DNA from: Desulfocicer vacuolatum DSM 3385
GTDB taxonomy: Bacteria; Desulfobacterota; Desulfobacteria; Desulfobacterales; Desulfobacteraceae
Reading direction: 5' to 3'
Assembly (NCBI RefSeq): GCF_900176365.1
Contig: NZ_FWXY01000015.1
Coordinates: 62,001 to 126,000 of the forward strand
Length of the DNA stretch: 64,000 nt
In this document: positions 18,493 to 28,262 of the stretch, in pieces
Layout: each line of letters starts with the position of its first letter
Position numbering within the stretch: the first letter of the stretch is position 1
The notes under the pieces: generated by a model
What the model saw: only the letters and a program-made list of their open reading frames with translations
The model's database searches: none
What the model was told of the DNA's origin: nothing
Program-made: the position numbers and the translations under genes

Positions 18493-20907
18493 TTAATTTT
18501 TCATACTTTCTTTAACCAAAAGAAATTTTGCATCAATTTCATCTGTATCTGTATCCGTATCCGTTTTGACGTCTGTAGACTTGCACAGAAAAACCGCCAA
18601 TGCCGGCAGAACCAATAATGCGCCAACCATATTCCAGACGAACATAAACATCAGCAGGATGCCCATATCTGCCTGAAACTTAATGGGAGAGAACACCCAG
18701 GTTGCCACCCCTACACCGAGGGTCACCCCGGTAAAAAACACTGCCCGACCGGTGGTTTTCAGGGTTTCGGCATAGGCCCGGTGCACGTCAAAGCCCAAAT
18801 CCAGGTAATATTTCAGCTTGTTGTAAATATAAATGCCGTAATCTATACCGATCCCAACTCCCACCGCAATGACAGGCAATGTGGCAACCTTGATGCCGAT
18901 TCCCAGCTTGGTCATGAGTGCCTCGCACAGAACCGAGGTTATATAAAGCGGGAAAACGATACAAATCGCCGCCCGCAGATCGCGGAACGTCACAAAACAA
19001 ACAGTAATGACGACCAGGTAAACGACCCAGGTAATGAGCGTATTGGCCTTTTCCACTTCGATATTTGTGGCAGCATCAATGCCGGAGTTCCCTGCGGCAA
19101 GCAGGAAGCGCACCTCATCTGTGCTTACCTCACTGCTGAATTCTCTAACCACTTCTACAACCCGTTCCAGGGTTTCCGCTTTGTGGTCTGTGAGGTACAC
19201 ATTGATCGGGGCAAAATTGCACTTCTGGGTAACCCAATTTTCATAGAGCCCCTTGATCGACGCATACCGAAGAAACGTCTCATCACGTGGAATTGACCAC
19301 ATCTTCAGCGAGCCTTCGCTCATCCCGGCCAGATAGTTCTTGATAAAATTGGCCATGGACTCGGTTGACTGGACCCCGGGCGTGTTTTGCAATTTCCACT
19401 GCAAACGCTCCATGTTGATCAAGGTTTCATAGTCGGTACACTTGTCTTCGGGTGTTTCGACCATGACAACCAACAGGTCACTGCTGGTGGAATAGTTATT
19501 AATAATGTAGTCGTTATCCAGGTTGTACCTGGAATCCGCACGCAGTTCCGGTGCTCCCGCGTCGAGATCACCGATCTTAAGATCCGTGCGCACATAGGAT
19601 GCACCGACAAACAACAAAAGCGCACTGAGGATCACCCCAATGGCGTAAGGGCGTTTGGTCACTTTGGCGATCAATGTCCAGAAGAGATTTTCCTTATCGT
19701 CCCTGTTAACGATTTTATGGACGGCTTTGCTGCTGATCCCGGCATAGCTCATCAGCACCGGCAACAGACACAGGTCGCACAGGGCCACGATGGCCACACC
19801 GAGGGTCGCCCCAATGGCAATGTCCCGGATAACACCGATGGCAATGATGAACAGGAGTGAAAACCCTATGCCATCGGTAAACAGAGCAGACAACCCGGGC
19901 AGATAGACTTGACGATAAGCCCGTCGTACCGCCATGAGTTTGCCATGCCCGTTGACCAGTTGTTGCACAATGGCATTGAACATTTGAATGCCGTGGCTGA
20001 CACCGAGGGCAAACATCAGAAACGGCACCAGCATCGAGTAAGGGTTAAGTCCATAGCCGAGCAGTTGAAACAGCCCCATCTGCCAGACAACCGCCACAAT
20101 GGACGAGACTGCGCGTATGAGTGTACTGCGCCAGCACTTTGAATTGTACCAGAGCAGACCCAGCAGAATGAGAAAGGCCGCAAGGAAAAAAAGACCCACG
20201 CGGGTGGCGCCGTCGATCAAGTCACCAACAATCTTGGCAAATCCAACAACATGGATTTTGATAGTGTCGCTCTGGAATTTTTCCCGCACCTGGGTTTCGA
20301 GATTGTGGCTGAATTCTTGGTAATCCAGCGGCTCAGAGGTCTGGGGATCGAGTCCATACAACGGCGCGATAATGGCCGTAGACTTGAAATCGTTTGCGAT
20401 CAGAGAGCCGATCCGTCCGGAACGAAAAATATTGTTTCTCAATTCGTTAAGTGCCTCCGGAGAACCGTCAAACTTGTTGGGCATTACCGTACCGCCCTCA
20501 AAGCCCTCCTCTGTCACTTCGGTATAGCGGACAGCCGAAGCCCAGAGAGACTGAAGGTTTTGTCGATCCACCCCGTTTACAAAGAATACAGCGTCGTGAA
20601 TGTCACGCAAGGTCAACATGTAATCTTTGGTAAAGATGTCGTCCTCCGTCGTCTCGACAACGACCCTCACCGTATTGGCCAGGCCCTTGAGGTCATCGGA
20701 GTGATTGTATGCGTTTTTGATAAACTCATGGTAAACAGGGATCATCCGCTCAAAACTGGCCACAGGCCTCAGCTTCATCATGTGAAAACCAAAATAAACG
20801 GTCAGGGCGGTAAAAATAAGTACCACCAACAAGCGGTTGCCGAAAACCAGCCGCTCTATAAACGGAACTTTATCCTGTTCAATTGCTGGATCGTTCTGTT
20901 TTTTCAT
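18493..20907 (-). CDS. MMPL/RND-type transporter
   Basis: This 804-residue inner-membrane protein has the duplicated MMPL layout: one N-terminal membrane helix (residues 28-45), a large external loop, a bundle of five helices with the sterol-sensing-like segment, then a repeat of helix, loop and bundle. GVGIGIDYGIYIYNKLKYYL in the second half is typical of the family. Such proteins move lipids, hopanoids or other hydrophobic molecules using the proton gradient. It starts one base after the stop of the YCF48-like gene, so the two are one transcript. A hairpin with 7-base arms (18435-18474) lies after the stop. Confidence 0.9.
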   Translation of the reverse strand: MKKQNDPAIEQDKVPFIERLVFGNRLLVVLIFTALTVYFGFHMMKLRPVASFERMIPVYHEFIKNAYNHSDDLKGLANTVRVVVETTEDDIFTKDYMLTLRDIHDAVFFVNGVDRQNLQSLWASAVRYTEVTEEGFEGGTVMPNKFDGSPEALNELRNNIFRSGRIGSLIANDFKSTAIIAPLYGLDPQTSEPLDYQEFSHNLETQVREKFQSDTIKIHVVGFAKIVGDLIDGATRVGLFFLAAFLILLGLLWYNSKCWRSTLIRAVSSIVAVVWQMGLFQLLGYGLNPYSMLVPFLMFALGVSHGIQMFNAIVQQLVNGHGKLMAVRRAYRQVYLPGLSALFTDGIGFSLLFIIAIGVIRDIAIGATLGVAIVALCDLCLLPVLMSYAGISSKAVHKIVNRDDKENLFWTLIAKVTKRPYAIGVILSALLLFVGASYVRTDLKIGDLDAGAPELRADSRYNLDNDYIINNYSTSSDLLVVMVETPEDKCTDYETLINMERLQWKLQNTPGVQSTESMANFIKNYLAGMSEGSLKMWSIPRDETFLRYASIKGLYENWVTQKCNFAPINVYLTDHKAETLERVVEVVREFSSEVSTDEVRFLLAAGNSGIDAATNIEVEKANTLITWVVYLVVITVCFVTFRDLRAAICIVFPLYITSVLCEALMTKLGIGIKVATLPVIAVGVGIGIDYGIYIYNKLKYYLDLGFDVHRAYAETLKTTGRAVFFTGVTLGVGVATWVFSPIKFQADMGILLMFMFVWNMVGALLVLPALAVFLCKSTDVKTDTDTDTDEIDAKFLLVKESMKN

Positions 20908-20908
20908 A

Positions 20909-22108
20909 TCAATTTACCTTTGCAGAAAAATCAGGATCAATAATGCGAGTGACACCACCGACACCGACTGTAATGAGAGAGCCATCATGCCCCAGAACAA
21001 AAGATGAGACGGATTTGCCAGCAACCCAAGACAACGCCGACAAGCGGGTACGGGCGTTGTTGGATACCATGAGGGATTTCGCGTATTGGGAGACGAGGAT
21101 GCGTCCGTCACTGATGATCATTGCCGACGACATCGTCGTCTTTTGCTCCGTTTTTACAGTAGACCAGCTTTTGCCCCGGTCAAACGAAACAACAGCGTTC
21201 CCGCGCAGTCCGACCAGCATGATGCCGCTGGCGTCCCCGGTGAGTCCAAAGAATGTCCCATTGTAGGGCGTTTCAAGTCGTTCCCAGCTCTTGCCGCCGT
21301 CGAAGGATCGGCTGATAAATCCTTTCTCTCCGGCAAGAAACAGAGTATTGTCGATAAATGTAATTGCCATGAAATGGGAAGCATCGGGATTGTCGATTGA
21401 TGGCGCCTCACTTGTCCAGGTCTTGCCACCGTCCAGTGTCTGAATAATCATCCCAAATGGCCCGACGGCGTACCCCTCCAGTTCATTGCGAAAACAGATA
21501 TCAAAGAGTGCACGTGACGGCCCTTCCTCGGCAAAACCCATGGCATCCGAAAGCTGAAATTCCAGTTCTTCCAATTCAGCTTGCAGTCGGCCCCGTTCTT
21601 CTTTGGATGCACTGCCCAAGTGATCTTTCTTTTCCGACACAGCGGTTTTATACGCATCGACGAGGATCTGATTGACCTGGCGACCATCAAGCTGTTTTAC
21701 CCATGTTTTTCCTGCGTCGCTGCTGAACAAAACAATGCCGGCATGCCCCGCCGCCCATCCTGCCTGCCCTCCTCCGGGAAAAACAACGGAGGTCAACAAT
21801 ACCCGAACCGGCACATCCGCCTGCTGCCAGCTCTGTCCGTTATCATCCGAATAGATAATGTGGCCCATTTCACCCACCGCAATGATCCTGTCCCCGGAAA
21901 ACGTGATATCCAGCAATAAAGAGTTGGATGCAAGAGAAGAGTTGATCGCTGTAGATTCCATGGGATCTTCAAAGGCCCAGACATTTGTACAGAAGGCAAG
22001 CATTATTACCAGCAGCATACAGGCCTTGAGCTTACCGCCTGTTCGCGGCAACCAGACCCAATTTCCCATGTCGTCTGTTTTATCTGACCACATACACCAA
22101 TTCCCCAT
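20909..22108 (-). CDS. YCF48/BNR-like beta-propeller protein
   Basis: The protein (399 residues from the chosen start) has an export signal (LKACMLLVIMLAFCTNVWA, then FEDP) and repeated BNR/YCF48 blades such as SDDNGQSWQQAD, SSDAGKTWVKQ, TLDGGKTWTSE, SFDGGKSWERL and SFDRGKSWSTV. It is probably periplasmic. YCF48-like proteins are conserved partners of MMPL transporters, DUF1302 and DUF1329 proteins, and may help assemble the transport complex. The start is uncertain: the frame is open to 22150 and no good ribosome-binding site is visible. A start closer to the signal peptide is possible. Confidence 0.8.
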   Translation of the reverse strand: MGNWCMWSDKTDDMGNWVWLPRTGGKLKACMLLVIMLAFCTNVWAFEDPMESTAINSSLASNSLLLDITFSGDRIIAVGEMGHIIYSDDNGQSWQQADVPVRVLLTSVVFPGGGQAGWAAGHAGIVLFSSDAGKTWVKQLDGRQVNQILVDAYKTAVSEKKDHLGSASKEERGRLQAELEELEFQLSDAMGFAEEGPSRALFDICFRNELEGYAVGPFGMIIQTLDGGKTWTSEAPSIDNPDASHFMAITFIDNTLFLAGEKGFISRSFDGGKSWERLETPYNGTFFGLTGDASGIMLVGLRGNAVVSFDRGKSWSTVKTEQKTTMSSAMIISDGRILVSQYAKSLMVSNNARTRLSALSWVAGKSVSSFVLGHDGSLITVGVGGVTRIIDPDFSAKVN

Positions 22109-22186
22109 TTTTATATTTTTCGATTTAAAATGGACTGCAGGACACATCAACGTTGATATGTACCCGCAGTCAGGAACTTATACCAA

Positions 22187-23539
22187 TTATCTTCTGGCCC
22201 TTTTACGGAGCCCCTGCGGTGAGAAATACCCTTCCGGCAGCGAATCCAACACTTCCATCGGTTTTATGGATAGGTACCAAAGCGTGTATTCACCGGACAG
22301 ATAATCCATCATTATCATCGGTCGAGACTGCGTGGTCTTAGAGCCACCGTAATCAAAATAAGTATTACCAAAAGATGTCCGCCAGAGATTCCCTTTGGCA
22401 TCAAAGCGGTCTTGGATTGCTATGGTCCAGCTATCCTCATCGACGAAAAAGAGCCTTTTCGAATATATATGCCGTTCGTCCTCTTTGACGGTTCCTTCAA
22501 GCACCCAGGTCCTGTGGAGCTCCCAGCGCATTACCAGATCCGATTCAGGATAGCCCGGCGTGACGTCCTTTTCATCCAGCACGCCTCTCCCATAGGCAGA
22601 ATCCAGGCTGTAGCAGTTATAGGGAATGTATATCTCTTTTTTGCCCAATATTTTCCAATTGTAGCGCTCTGGAGAGCCGTTGTACATGTATCCATCATCA
22701 TAGGTAGTGATGGGCATATCCGGCGTATCAAAGCCAATGGTCGGTGCGCGGCGCACACGTCGCTGGCCGGGTATGTACTGCCATGCCTGGCGGGGGGTCT
22801 CACTGGCATTGAGAGCATCTTTGAGAACAATCCGTTCTCCTTTTCGACGCGAGGGGATCGTATAAAGGTTGGAGAAATAAACCAGGTAGTCATTACAATC
22901 GGTACCTTGTTTCTGGTAGTAGGGGAGGAATAGGATGGCTTCCGTGCCAAAGGTTTTCACCCCGGGAGAATTTTTGTACCCCGAGAAGCCAATGTTAGAA
23001 AACTTCATGCTGTCGCCCCAAAAGCGCATCAAAGTATTCTGGACCATTTCACCGCCTGACTGGGGGATGGGGAACGGGATACCGCCGCAGGCACCATTTA
23101 CGCCATTGCCATTATCAACCAGTTCGGCATTGAGGGCATTATTGTACGTGTTCTCCTCGACCCAGTCAGGAAGTTTCACAACACGATGCGTGGGATAAAT
23201 ATCCATCTTCCAGTTCGGGTGCTTCTTTTCGAACATCATAATTTGACTGGGAGACAGCTTGTCAGCGTGCTGCTTGTAATTTTCAGTGGTGATGGTGAAC
23301 AGCGGTTTTTCATCGGCAAAGGGATCGGGTAACCACTCACCTTTCTTGTGCGGCGGGGGGTTTTTGAGTCCGCCGGTCCACTCGGGAATGGTGCCGTCAG
23401 CGTTGCCGGCACGCTCTGCACCGACCGGTGTCAGGTCAACCTTCAACCTGGCCGCCTCTTCAGGACTTACTTTGGCGTGTGCAATCCCCAGAGATAATAC
23501 TAACATGATGCAAACGATAACTGATATCATACGGTTCAT
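22187..23539 (-). CDS. DUF1329 family protein
   Basis: This 450-residue exported protein starts with a signal peptide (MNRMISVIVCIMLVLSLGIAHA) followed by the family opening KVSPEEAARL and LTPVGAERAGNADGTIPEWTGG. ATG at 23539 is chosen because GGAGG lies eight bases upstream. DUF1329 proteins are related to outer-membrane lipoprotein-handling folds and occur with DUF1302, YCF48 and MMPL genes in degraders of hydrophobic compounds. The precise role is not established. It lies 49 bases after the DUF1302 stop. Confidence 0.88.
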   Translation of the reverse strand: MNRMISVIVCIMLVLSLGIAHAKVSPEEAARLKVDLTPVGAERAGNADGTIPEWTGGLKNPPPHKKGEWLPDPFADEKPLFTITTENYKQHADKLSPSQIMMFEKKHPNWKMDIYPTHRVVKLPDWVEENTYNNALNAELVDNGNGVNGACGGIPFPIPQSGGEMVQNTLMRFWGDSMKFSNIGFSGYKNSPGVKTFGTEAILFLPYYQKQGTDCNDYLVYFSNLYTIPSRRKGERIVLKDALNASETPRQAWQYIPGQRRVRRAPTIGFDTPDMPITTYDDGYMYNGSPERYNWKILGKKEIYIPYNCYSLDSAYGRGVLDEKDVTPGYPESDLVMRWELHRTWVLEGTVKEDERHIYSKRLFFVDEDSWTIAIQDRFDAKGNLWRTSFGNTYFDYGGSKTTQSRPMIMMDYLSGEYTLWYLSIKPMEVLDSLPEGYFSPQGLRKRARR

Positions 23540-23588
23540 TAATACGTCCTCCAAATTATTACGTGTTTAAACATCCTATCTCCATAAA

Positions 23589-25157
23589 TCAGAACGAGTA
23601 CTTAAAATTCATACTAATGTAGTCGCGGTCATTTTGGACATTGCTGTCATTGCCACCGAAAAAATTTACGTAGCCGACTTGAAACATGTATTTGGTGCGA
23701 TACTCAAAGTCAAAAGTAATACCCATCTTGTGCTTATCTTCGACAAATGAAGCACCAAGAGCCGAATCACCATCAATCCCCATGGCAAGACTGATCGGAA
23801 CGCTAATGTCCAGTGACGGCAGGACACTCTGCCATGTCGGCTTAAGCGTAAAAGAGAATCCCCAGGCAAATTTATCAGAAAACAGCTCGTCCTTATCCAT
23901 GCCGATAACCTGGTCAGCACCCACCTCGGCAGAGAGATTTAGCTTATCCGTAAATGGATTGGGCCCGAACAGGTGAATGCAGGAAAGCGAGTAGTGGATG
24001 ACTTCCGCCTCCTTGTAGGTTGGCAGCGCACCCACAACCTGCACCGGTACGTTTTCGCGATAAGCCACCTCACCGGAAACGTTGGTGTCACCGATAACCG
24101 TTCCAAAGCTTGCGGCCAGAAGATGGATATTTTCCGCATATTTCAGGTGGTAAGTCGATGGCCCATCGGGAATGCCATCACCAGTCAGGTCAACAAAGTC
24201 TCCCGCAACAACCATCGGCAGCTGGTCATGATAATTGATATAGTACAAGCCGAATTCGGTGCTGAAAAGGTTTTCCGCCAGGTAGCGCAGCGCCACACCC
24301 CACTGACCACTGTCGTTGGCATCTTCATCGACAACACGCTGTGCGGCAAAAGCGCCGGGGACAAGAATAAAACTTTCCCCACCTTCATCAAGTATATCGC
24401 TGGTTGAAAAATAACTACCCGCTGCATCGAGCCGATGCGGCTCCCACTCCCACTGGTAGTACCCCTCGATACTCAAAGTGTCCGTCAGATCAACCTGGGC
24501 GGTGACCTGTTCGACCGGCAAAAAGAGTTCTTTCAACTCGGCACCGGGCTGGTTGAAACCTGTGGCATCAATCGGCCCTTGGGAAGACATTACACCTCCG
24601 ACCAGAAAGAGCGTTTCGCCCCAGTTCACCGCCTGCTGCCCCAGGCGCACACTGGCACTGCGTCCGGCGATATCAAATGAGCTGTAAAGGAAATAATCAA
24701 GCATTTCCGCTTTTTTTCCATGCCATTTTTCCGTGTCATTAGTAAACTCGTCAAAGGGTACAGACACGCTGTTGTTGGTAAGCGGAGAATTATGGTCATT
24801 ATTCTGGTTATAGGCAAAATCATACCAGGCACGGGCACGGGCGAAGACACCCAGCGAATAAAACGACCCGACTTCTCCAAAGTTGAGATCACCCTCGGTA
24901 ATTACATCGAATCGATTTTTAACCAGGCTGTACTGATCAAAGTTCCGGTTGCCATCATCCCCATTGGGATTTGCAATCAACTGGCCATCTGGATCCAGCA
25001 AACGTGATGCCACTGTGTATCGCATGGTCGTGTCCCAATCCAAGGTAAGATTGTCGCCGAATTCGAATTGCAATGCATACGAGCCTGAGGCTGTCGAAAG
25101 ACAACACAGCAGCGCTCCTCCCAAACACAAGAATAACTTTTTAACTTCCTTCATCAT
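23589..25157 (-). CDS. DUF1302 family outer-membrane protein
   Basis: This 522-residue protein has a signal peptide (residues 1-29) followed by the family start LQFEFGDNLTLDWDTTMRY. It continues with alternating, aromatic-rich strands typical of a beta-barrel and ends in aromatic residue F (FKYSF), as outer-membrane proteins do. It is the first gene of the DUF1302-DUF1329-YCF48-MMPL unit, with a strong AAGGAGGT site. A channel or receptor role for a hydrophobic substrate is inferred from the association, not shown. Confidence 0.87.
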   Translation of the reverse strand: MMKEVKKLFLCLGGALLCCLSTASGSYALQFEFGDNLTLDWDTTMRYTVASRLLDPDGQLIANPNGDDGNRNFDQYSLVKNRFDVITEGDLNFGEVGSFYSLGVFARARAWYDFAYNQNNDHNSPLTNNSVSVPFDEFTNDTEKWHGKKAEMLDYFLYSSFDIAGRSASVRLGQQAVNWGETLFLVGGVMSSQGPIDATGFNQPGAELKELFLPVEQVTAQVDLTDTLSIEGYYQWEWEPHRLDAAGSYFSTSDILDEGGESFILVPGAFAAQRVVDEDANDSGQWGVALRYLAENLFSTEFGLYYINYHDQLPMVVAGDFVDLTGDGIPDGPSTYHLKYAENIHLLAASFGTVIGDTNVSGEVAYRENVPVQVVGALPTYKEAEVIHYSLSCIHLFGPNPFTDKLNLSAEVGADQVIGMDKDELFSDKFAWGFSFTLKPTWQSVLPSLDISVPISLAMGIDGDSALGASFVEDKHKMGITFDFEYRTKYMFQVGYVNFFGGNDSNVQNDRDYISMNFKYSF

Positions 25158-25585
25158 TTAGACCTCCTTAGTGTAAATGGTTGTTGTCACAGAGGATACT
25201 TTCATATGCCCCACATTGATAAGTGGAATGTTGATGTTTTCCCAATTTAATATGGCGGCAAAAAATCTCGCAATCCGCATAATGGGTGGATTCAGCCCCC
25301 CCTAAAAGGGGCCTTTGAGTTAGAAAAAAACATTGGGACTATCTCAAATCAAGCTATAGTTATCTAATTTTTTTGGGGAGGTTGCAGATATACTGACGTG
25401 CAACTGCTTTATTAAGACCGACAGTGCTCACACAGTATCCACATGCTCAAAAACTCAAACCTGTTGTTTTTTACTGCCACCTTATACACTGTATTTTTCA
25501 TACTCATTATTTTTATAGTTAGCAATGCAAAGAATATGCCGGACTCTATGAGCATACTCACACGCTGATAAAGATTTGCCTTGAC
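25158..25585. other. Divergent intergenic region upstream of the DUF1302 operon
   Basis: There is no supported gene. The region must contain the promoter of the minus-strand DUF1302 operon. A small G/C hairpin (CCCCTAAAAGGGG) lies near 25300. No convincing -24/-12 (GG-N10-GC) site was found by eye. Confidence 0.4.
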
Positions 25586-25651
25586 AATATCCGTCAAATT
25601 CAATATAAAGTCTCATCCTATTTGACAATTCTTTTATATTTGACGGATATT
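25586..25651. promoter_or_regulatory. Candidate operator: 14-bp dyad upstream of the sigma-54 activator
   Basis: AATATCCGTCAAAT at 25586-25599 and its exact complement ATTTGACGGATATT at 25638-25651 are separated by 38 bases. The dyad lies between the divergent DUF1302 operon and activator gene, about 200 bp before the activator start, a usual distance for an enhancer-type binding site. Confidence 0.45.
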
Positions 25652-25692
25652 AAGAGTTTTATTAATTCCTAACACAGCCCAGCTGAATAAAT

Positions 25693-25741
25693 ACCTTAAC
25701 GAAATAAATTCTTGATAAATAACGTGAAAATATTTCTTAAG
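25693..25741. promoter_or_regulatory. Dyad shared with 29251-29292
   Basis: The segment ACCTTAACGAAATAAATTC followed by a partly complementary arm ATTTCTTAAG forms an imperfect dyad. Its first 22 bases match 29250-29271 at 20 positions. It lies about 155 bases before the activator start. Confidence 0.4.
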
Positions 25742-25847
25742 TAGCAAAATTCTGCTCTTCTTCTGAAGACAACCCGATATCGCAAAAACGAATGAGGCGT
25801 ACCCATCAATGAGACGGAATGCATCCAATAATCCACAAGGAGACACC

Positions 25848-27392
25848 ATGCAGGATTCACTCAACAACCTTCAGTTAAACGTGTTTAGTACGACTTCCGT
25901 GGATGAGGGATTTAGTCAGATCGGTAAATTTCTTAAAAAACATTTCCCCTTTGATATGTTGAATATTCCAATATACGATAGTGAAAAAGGTGTATTACAC
26001 TACAAATGCATTTATTCAGAAGGACATGTTATGATGGTGGATGAGCCTGTCAAGCTATCTTCGAAAGCCAGACATGAAGTAGCACAGCTTCTGGAGAACA
26101 CAACTCCTTATTATAATGATTCGGGTAAAAGCCAAGTTTTGAAAGAGGTAGCCGACTATATCGGCATTCCAGGCGTGTTCTCTACCATTGGTTTTTTATT
26201 GGGACATAAACCCGGGCGTTATTTACTCCTTGGTATAGTCTGTCTGGGAAAAAACCGTTACACACAAGCACATGTCCGGGCAGCAGCGGACATCGCCCCT
26301 GTTTTTTCAGGCATAATTAAATATTTATTCAACCTGATTGATGCGGTCAATTACCGTGAATCCCTGAGAACTGAAAATCAAGAATTAAAAAAAAGATTGG
26401 GATATTTAAAAGACGCCAGAATTATTGGTTCCAGTTCCGGCCTTCGGCGTGTTTTAACCCAGGTCACGAAGATTGCCCCCCTTCAAAGCCCGGTTCTTTT
26501 AATCGGAGAAACCGGCGTCGGAAAAGAGGTGATTGCCAATGCCATTCATCAGAGATCATCACGTTCAAATACGCCTCTCATCAGTCTCAATTGCGGAGCG
26601 ATCCCTGAAAGCCTTCTGGATTCCGAGCTGTTTGGTTATGAAAAAGGTGCTTTTACCGGAGCCAATAAGTTAAAACGCGGATATTTTGAGCAGGCGAACG
26701 GCGGCACAATTTTTTTGGATGAAGTCGGAGAACTTTCTCTAATGGCTCAGGTTAAACTTCTGCGTATTATTCAAACCATGACACTCCAAAGGGTGGGTGG
26801 AGAAAGAAGCGTCTCCATAGACGTACGGATATTGGCAGCGACAAATCGAAATCTTGAATCCATGATCAATAGCGGGGAATTTAGGCAGGACCTATGGTTT
26901 CGCCTCAATGTTTTTCCTATAACCATTCCACCACTAAGGAAACGAAGGCAGGACATCCACTATCTGACCGAACACTTCATTCTAAACAAGTGCAACGAAA
27001 TGAACATATCACCTATTCCGGCTTTAACACCGGATAATTTATCGAAACTCCAAATCTATGACTGGCCGGGAAATGTCAGAGAGTTGCAGAACGTTATCGA
27101 AAGAGCTCTGATTATCAGCCCAAAGGGGCAAATCGTTATTCCCAATTTATCTGAAACCTCAGACAAAACCTGCCAGGACACCGTTGCAACGGATAATTTT
27201 TATACTGATCGGTTTTTGACAATGAATGAAATGATGATCCAGCATATTGTTGAAAGCCTTAAAAGGTCCAAAGGTAAAATAGAAGGTTCTGGAGGGGCTG
27301 CAGAACTTTTAGACATGAACCCTTCCACGCTGAGGGGACGGATGAGAAAGCTTGGAATCCAGATCAATATGAACGTGAAATCAAACAGATGA
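25848..27392 (+). CDS. Sigma-54-dependent transcriptional activator (GAF-like, AAA+, HTH)
   Basis: This 514-residue protein has an N-terminal GAF-like sensor region (about residues 1-180), a central AAA+ domain with Walker A GETGVGKEV, the sigma-54-contact motif GAFTGA and Walker B GGTIFLDEVGEL, and a C-terminal Fis-type helix-turn-helix (LDMNPSTLRGRMRKLGI). It would activate sigma-54 promoters in response to a small molecule bound by GAF. ATG at 25848 has AAGGAGA before it; an earlier in-frame ATG does not. It is divergent from the DUF1302 operon and convergent with the hydrolase genes, so it most likely controls one or both. Resemblance to AcoR-type activators is only in architecture. Confidence 0.9.
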   Translation: MQDSLNNLQLNVFSTTSVDEGFSQIGKFLKKHFPFDMLNIPIYDSEKGVLHYKCIYSEGHVMMVDEPVKLSSKARHEVAQLLENTTPYYNDSGKSQVLKEVADYIGIPGVFSTIGFLLGHKPGRYLLLGIVCLGKNRYTQAHVRAAADIAPVFSGIIKYLFNLIDAVNYRESLRTENQELKKRLGYLKDARIIGSSSGLRRVLTQVTKIAPLQSPVLLIGETGVGKEVIANAIHQRSSRSNTPLISLNCGAIPESLLDSELFGYEKGAFTGANKLKRGYFEQANGGTIFLDEVGELSLMAQVKLLRIIQTMTLQRVGGERSVSIDVRILAATNRNLESMINSGEFRQDLWFRLNVFPITIPPLRKRRQDIHYLTEHFILNKCNEMNISPIPALTPDNLSKLQIYDWPGNVRELQNVIERALIISPKGQIVIPNLSETSDKTCQDTVATDNFYTDRFLTMNEMMIQHIVESLKRSKGKIEGSGGAAELLDMNPSTLRGRMRKLGIQINMNVKSNR

Positions 27393-27450
27393 TCGGTTAA
27401 GGTTCACAGCTTTTTTCGACCATCTTTAGGCATGGGATGCGCGCGGCGAT

Positions 27451-28245
27451 TTATCGGGCAAATGCCAATAACATCTCAGCAACAATGGCGGGTTCAGTGA
27501 TGTATACCCAGTGCCCATGCTCGGGTAAATGGGTGACTCTAACTCCGAATTTTTCTGCAAAACCCTTGGGAATATAAGGGTCTTTGTCTCCCCAGATCAC
27601 CTGTGAGGGGATTTGTTTAAGGGCAGCCCCAAGAGTTTCCTCCCAATTGTCAAAAATAAGATCGGGCTTTGCATATGCTCGATAAAACCGGATAACGGTT
27701 CTACGCATGATGGAATGCATGCGACTGTATGTATCATCCACAAACCACTCAGGAATATTCCCCCCACCCCGGTTCATGGTCCAGCGAACCACCGGTTTGT
27801 TTAAGGCCATCATTGCCAGCGAACCGATAATGGGTGTTTGCCAGATCCGGGCCCACTCGTGCCAGCGATAATCCTTTTGAAAAAACGTATTGGTAATAAC
27901 AAGCCCCCGCACACGATGAGGGTTTTCCGTCACCCAGGGTAAAAAAGCCGGTCCGCCGATGTCATGAACGGCAACAACAATCTGTCCGTCAATTCCAAGG
28001 GCATTGAAAAATGCTTCCCACAACCGGCTCATCCCTGCAGGCCCCAAATCAAATTCATCGGGCAGTGGGTCAGAGTCTCCGAAACCGGGAAAATCCGGCG
28101 CAATAACGCGCACCTCATCCCCCAGCAACGCCATAACCCCATTCCAGCTGTGCCGTGTGTCCGGATTTCCATGCATTAAAAAAACGGGTTGCCCTTTTCC
28201 CTGGTCCGTATAGCTGATTTTTGTTCCAAAAATCTTTAAATCCAT
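27451..28245 (-). CDS. Alpha/beta hydrolase (Asp-nucleophile type)
   Basis: This 264-residue protein has the alpha/beta hydrolase pattern: the oxyanion segment HGNPDTRHSW, the nucleophile elbow VHDIGGPA with Asp rather than Ser, and the late histidine in EHGHWVYITEP. Asp at the elbow points to the epoxide hydrolase/haloalkane dehalogenase branch. ATG at 28245 is preceded by GAGGG; the longer frame would need TTG. It lies 17 bases after the stop of a second hydrolase, so the two form a pair. The substrate is unknown. Confidence 0.85.
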   Translation of the reverse strand: MDLKIFGTKISYTDQGKGQPVFLMHGNPDTRHSWNGVMALLGDEVRVIAPDFPGFGDSDPLPDEFDLGPAGMSRLWEAFFNALGIDGQIVVAVHDIGGPAFLPWVTENPHRVRGLVITNTFFQKDYRWHEWARIWQTPIIGSLAMMALNKPVVRWTMNRGGGNIPEWFVDDTYSRMHSIMRRTVIRFYRAYAKPDLIFDNWEETLGAALKQIPSQVIWGDKDPYIPKGFAEKFGVRVTHLPEHGHWVYITEPAIVAEMLLAFAR

Positions 28246-28262
28246 TTCTACCCTCAACTTTA

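Noticed and set aside
25158-25847. A -24/-12 sigma-54 promoter in the divergent region
   Set aside because: Reading both strands gave only partial matches to GG-N10-GC; none was good enough to list.
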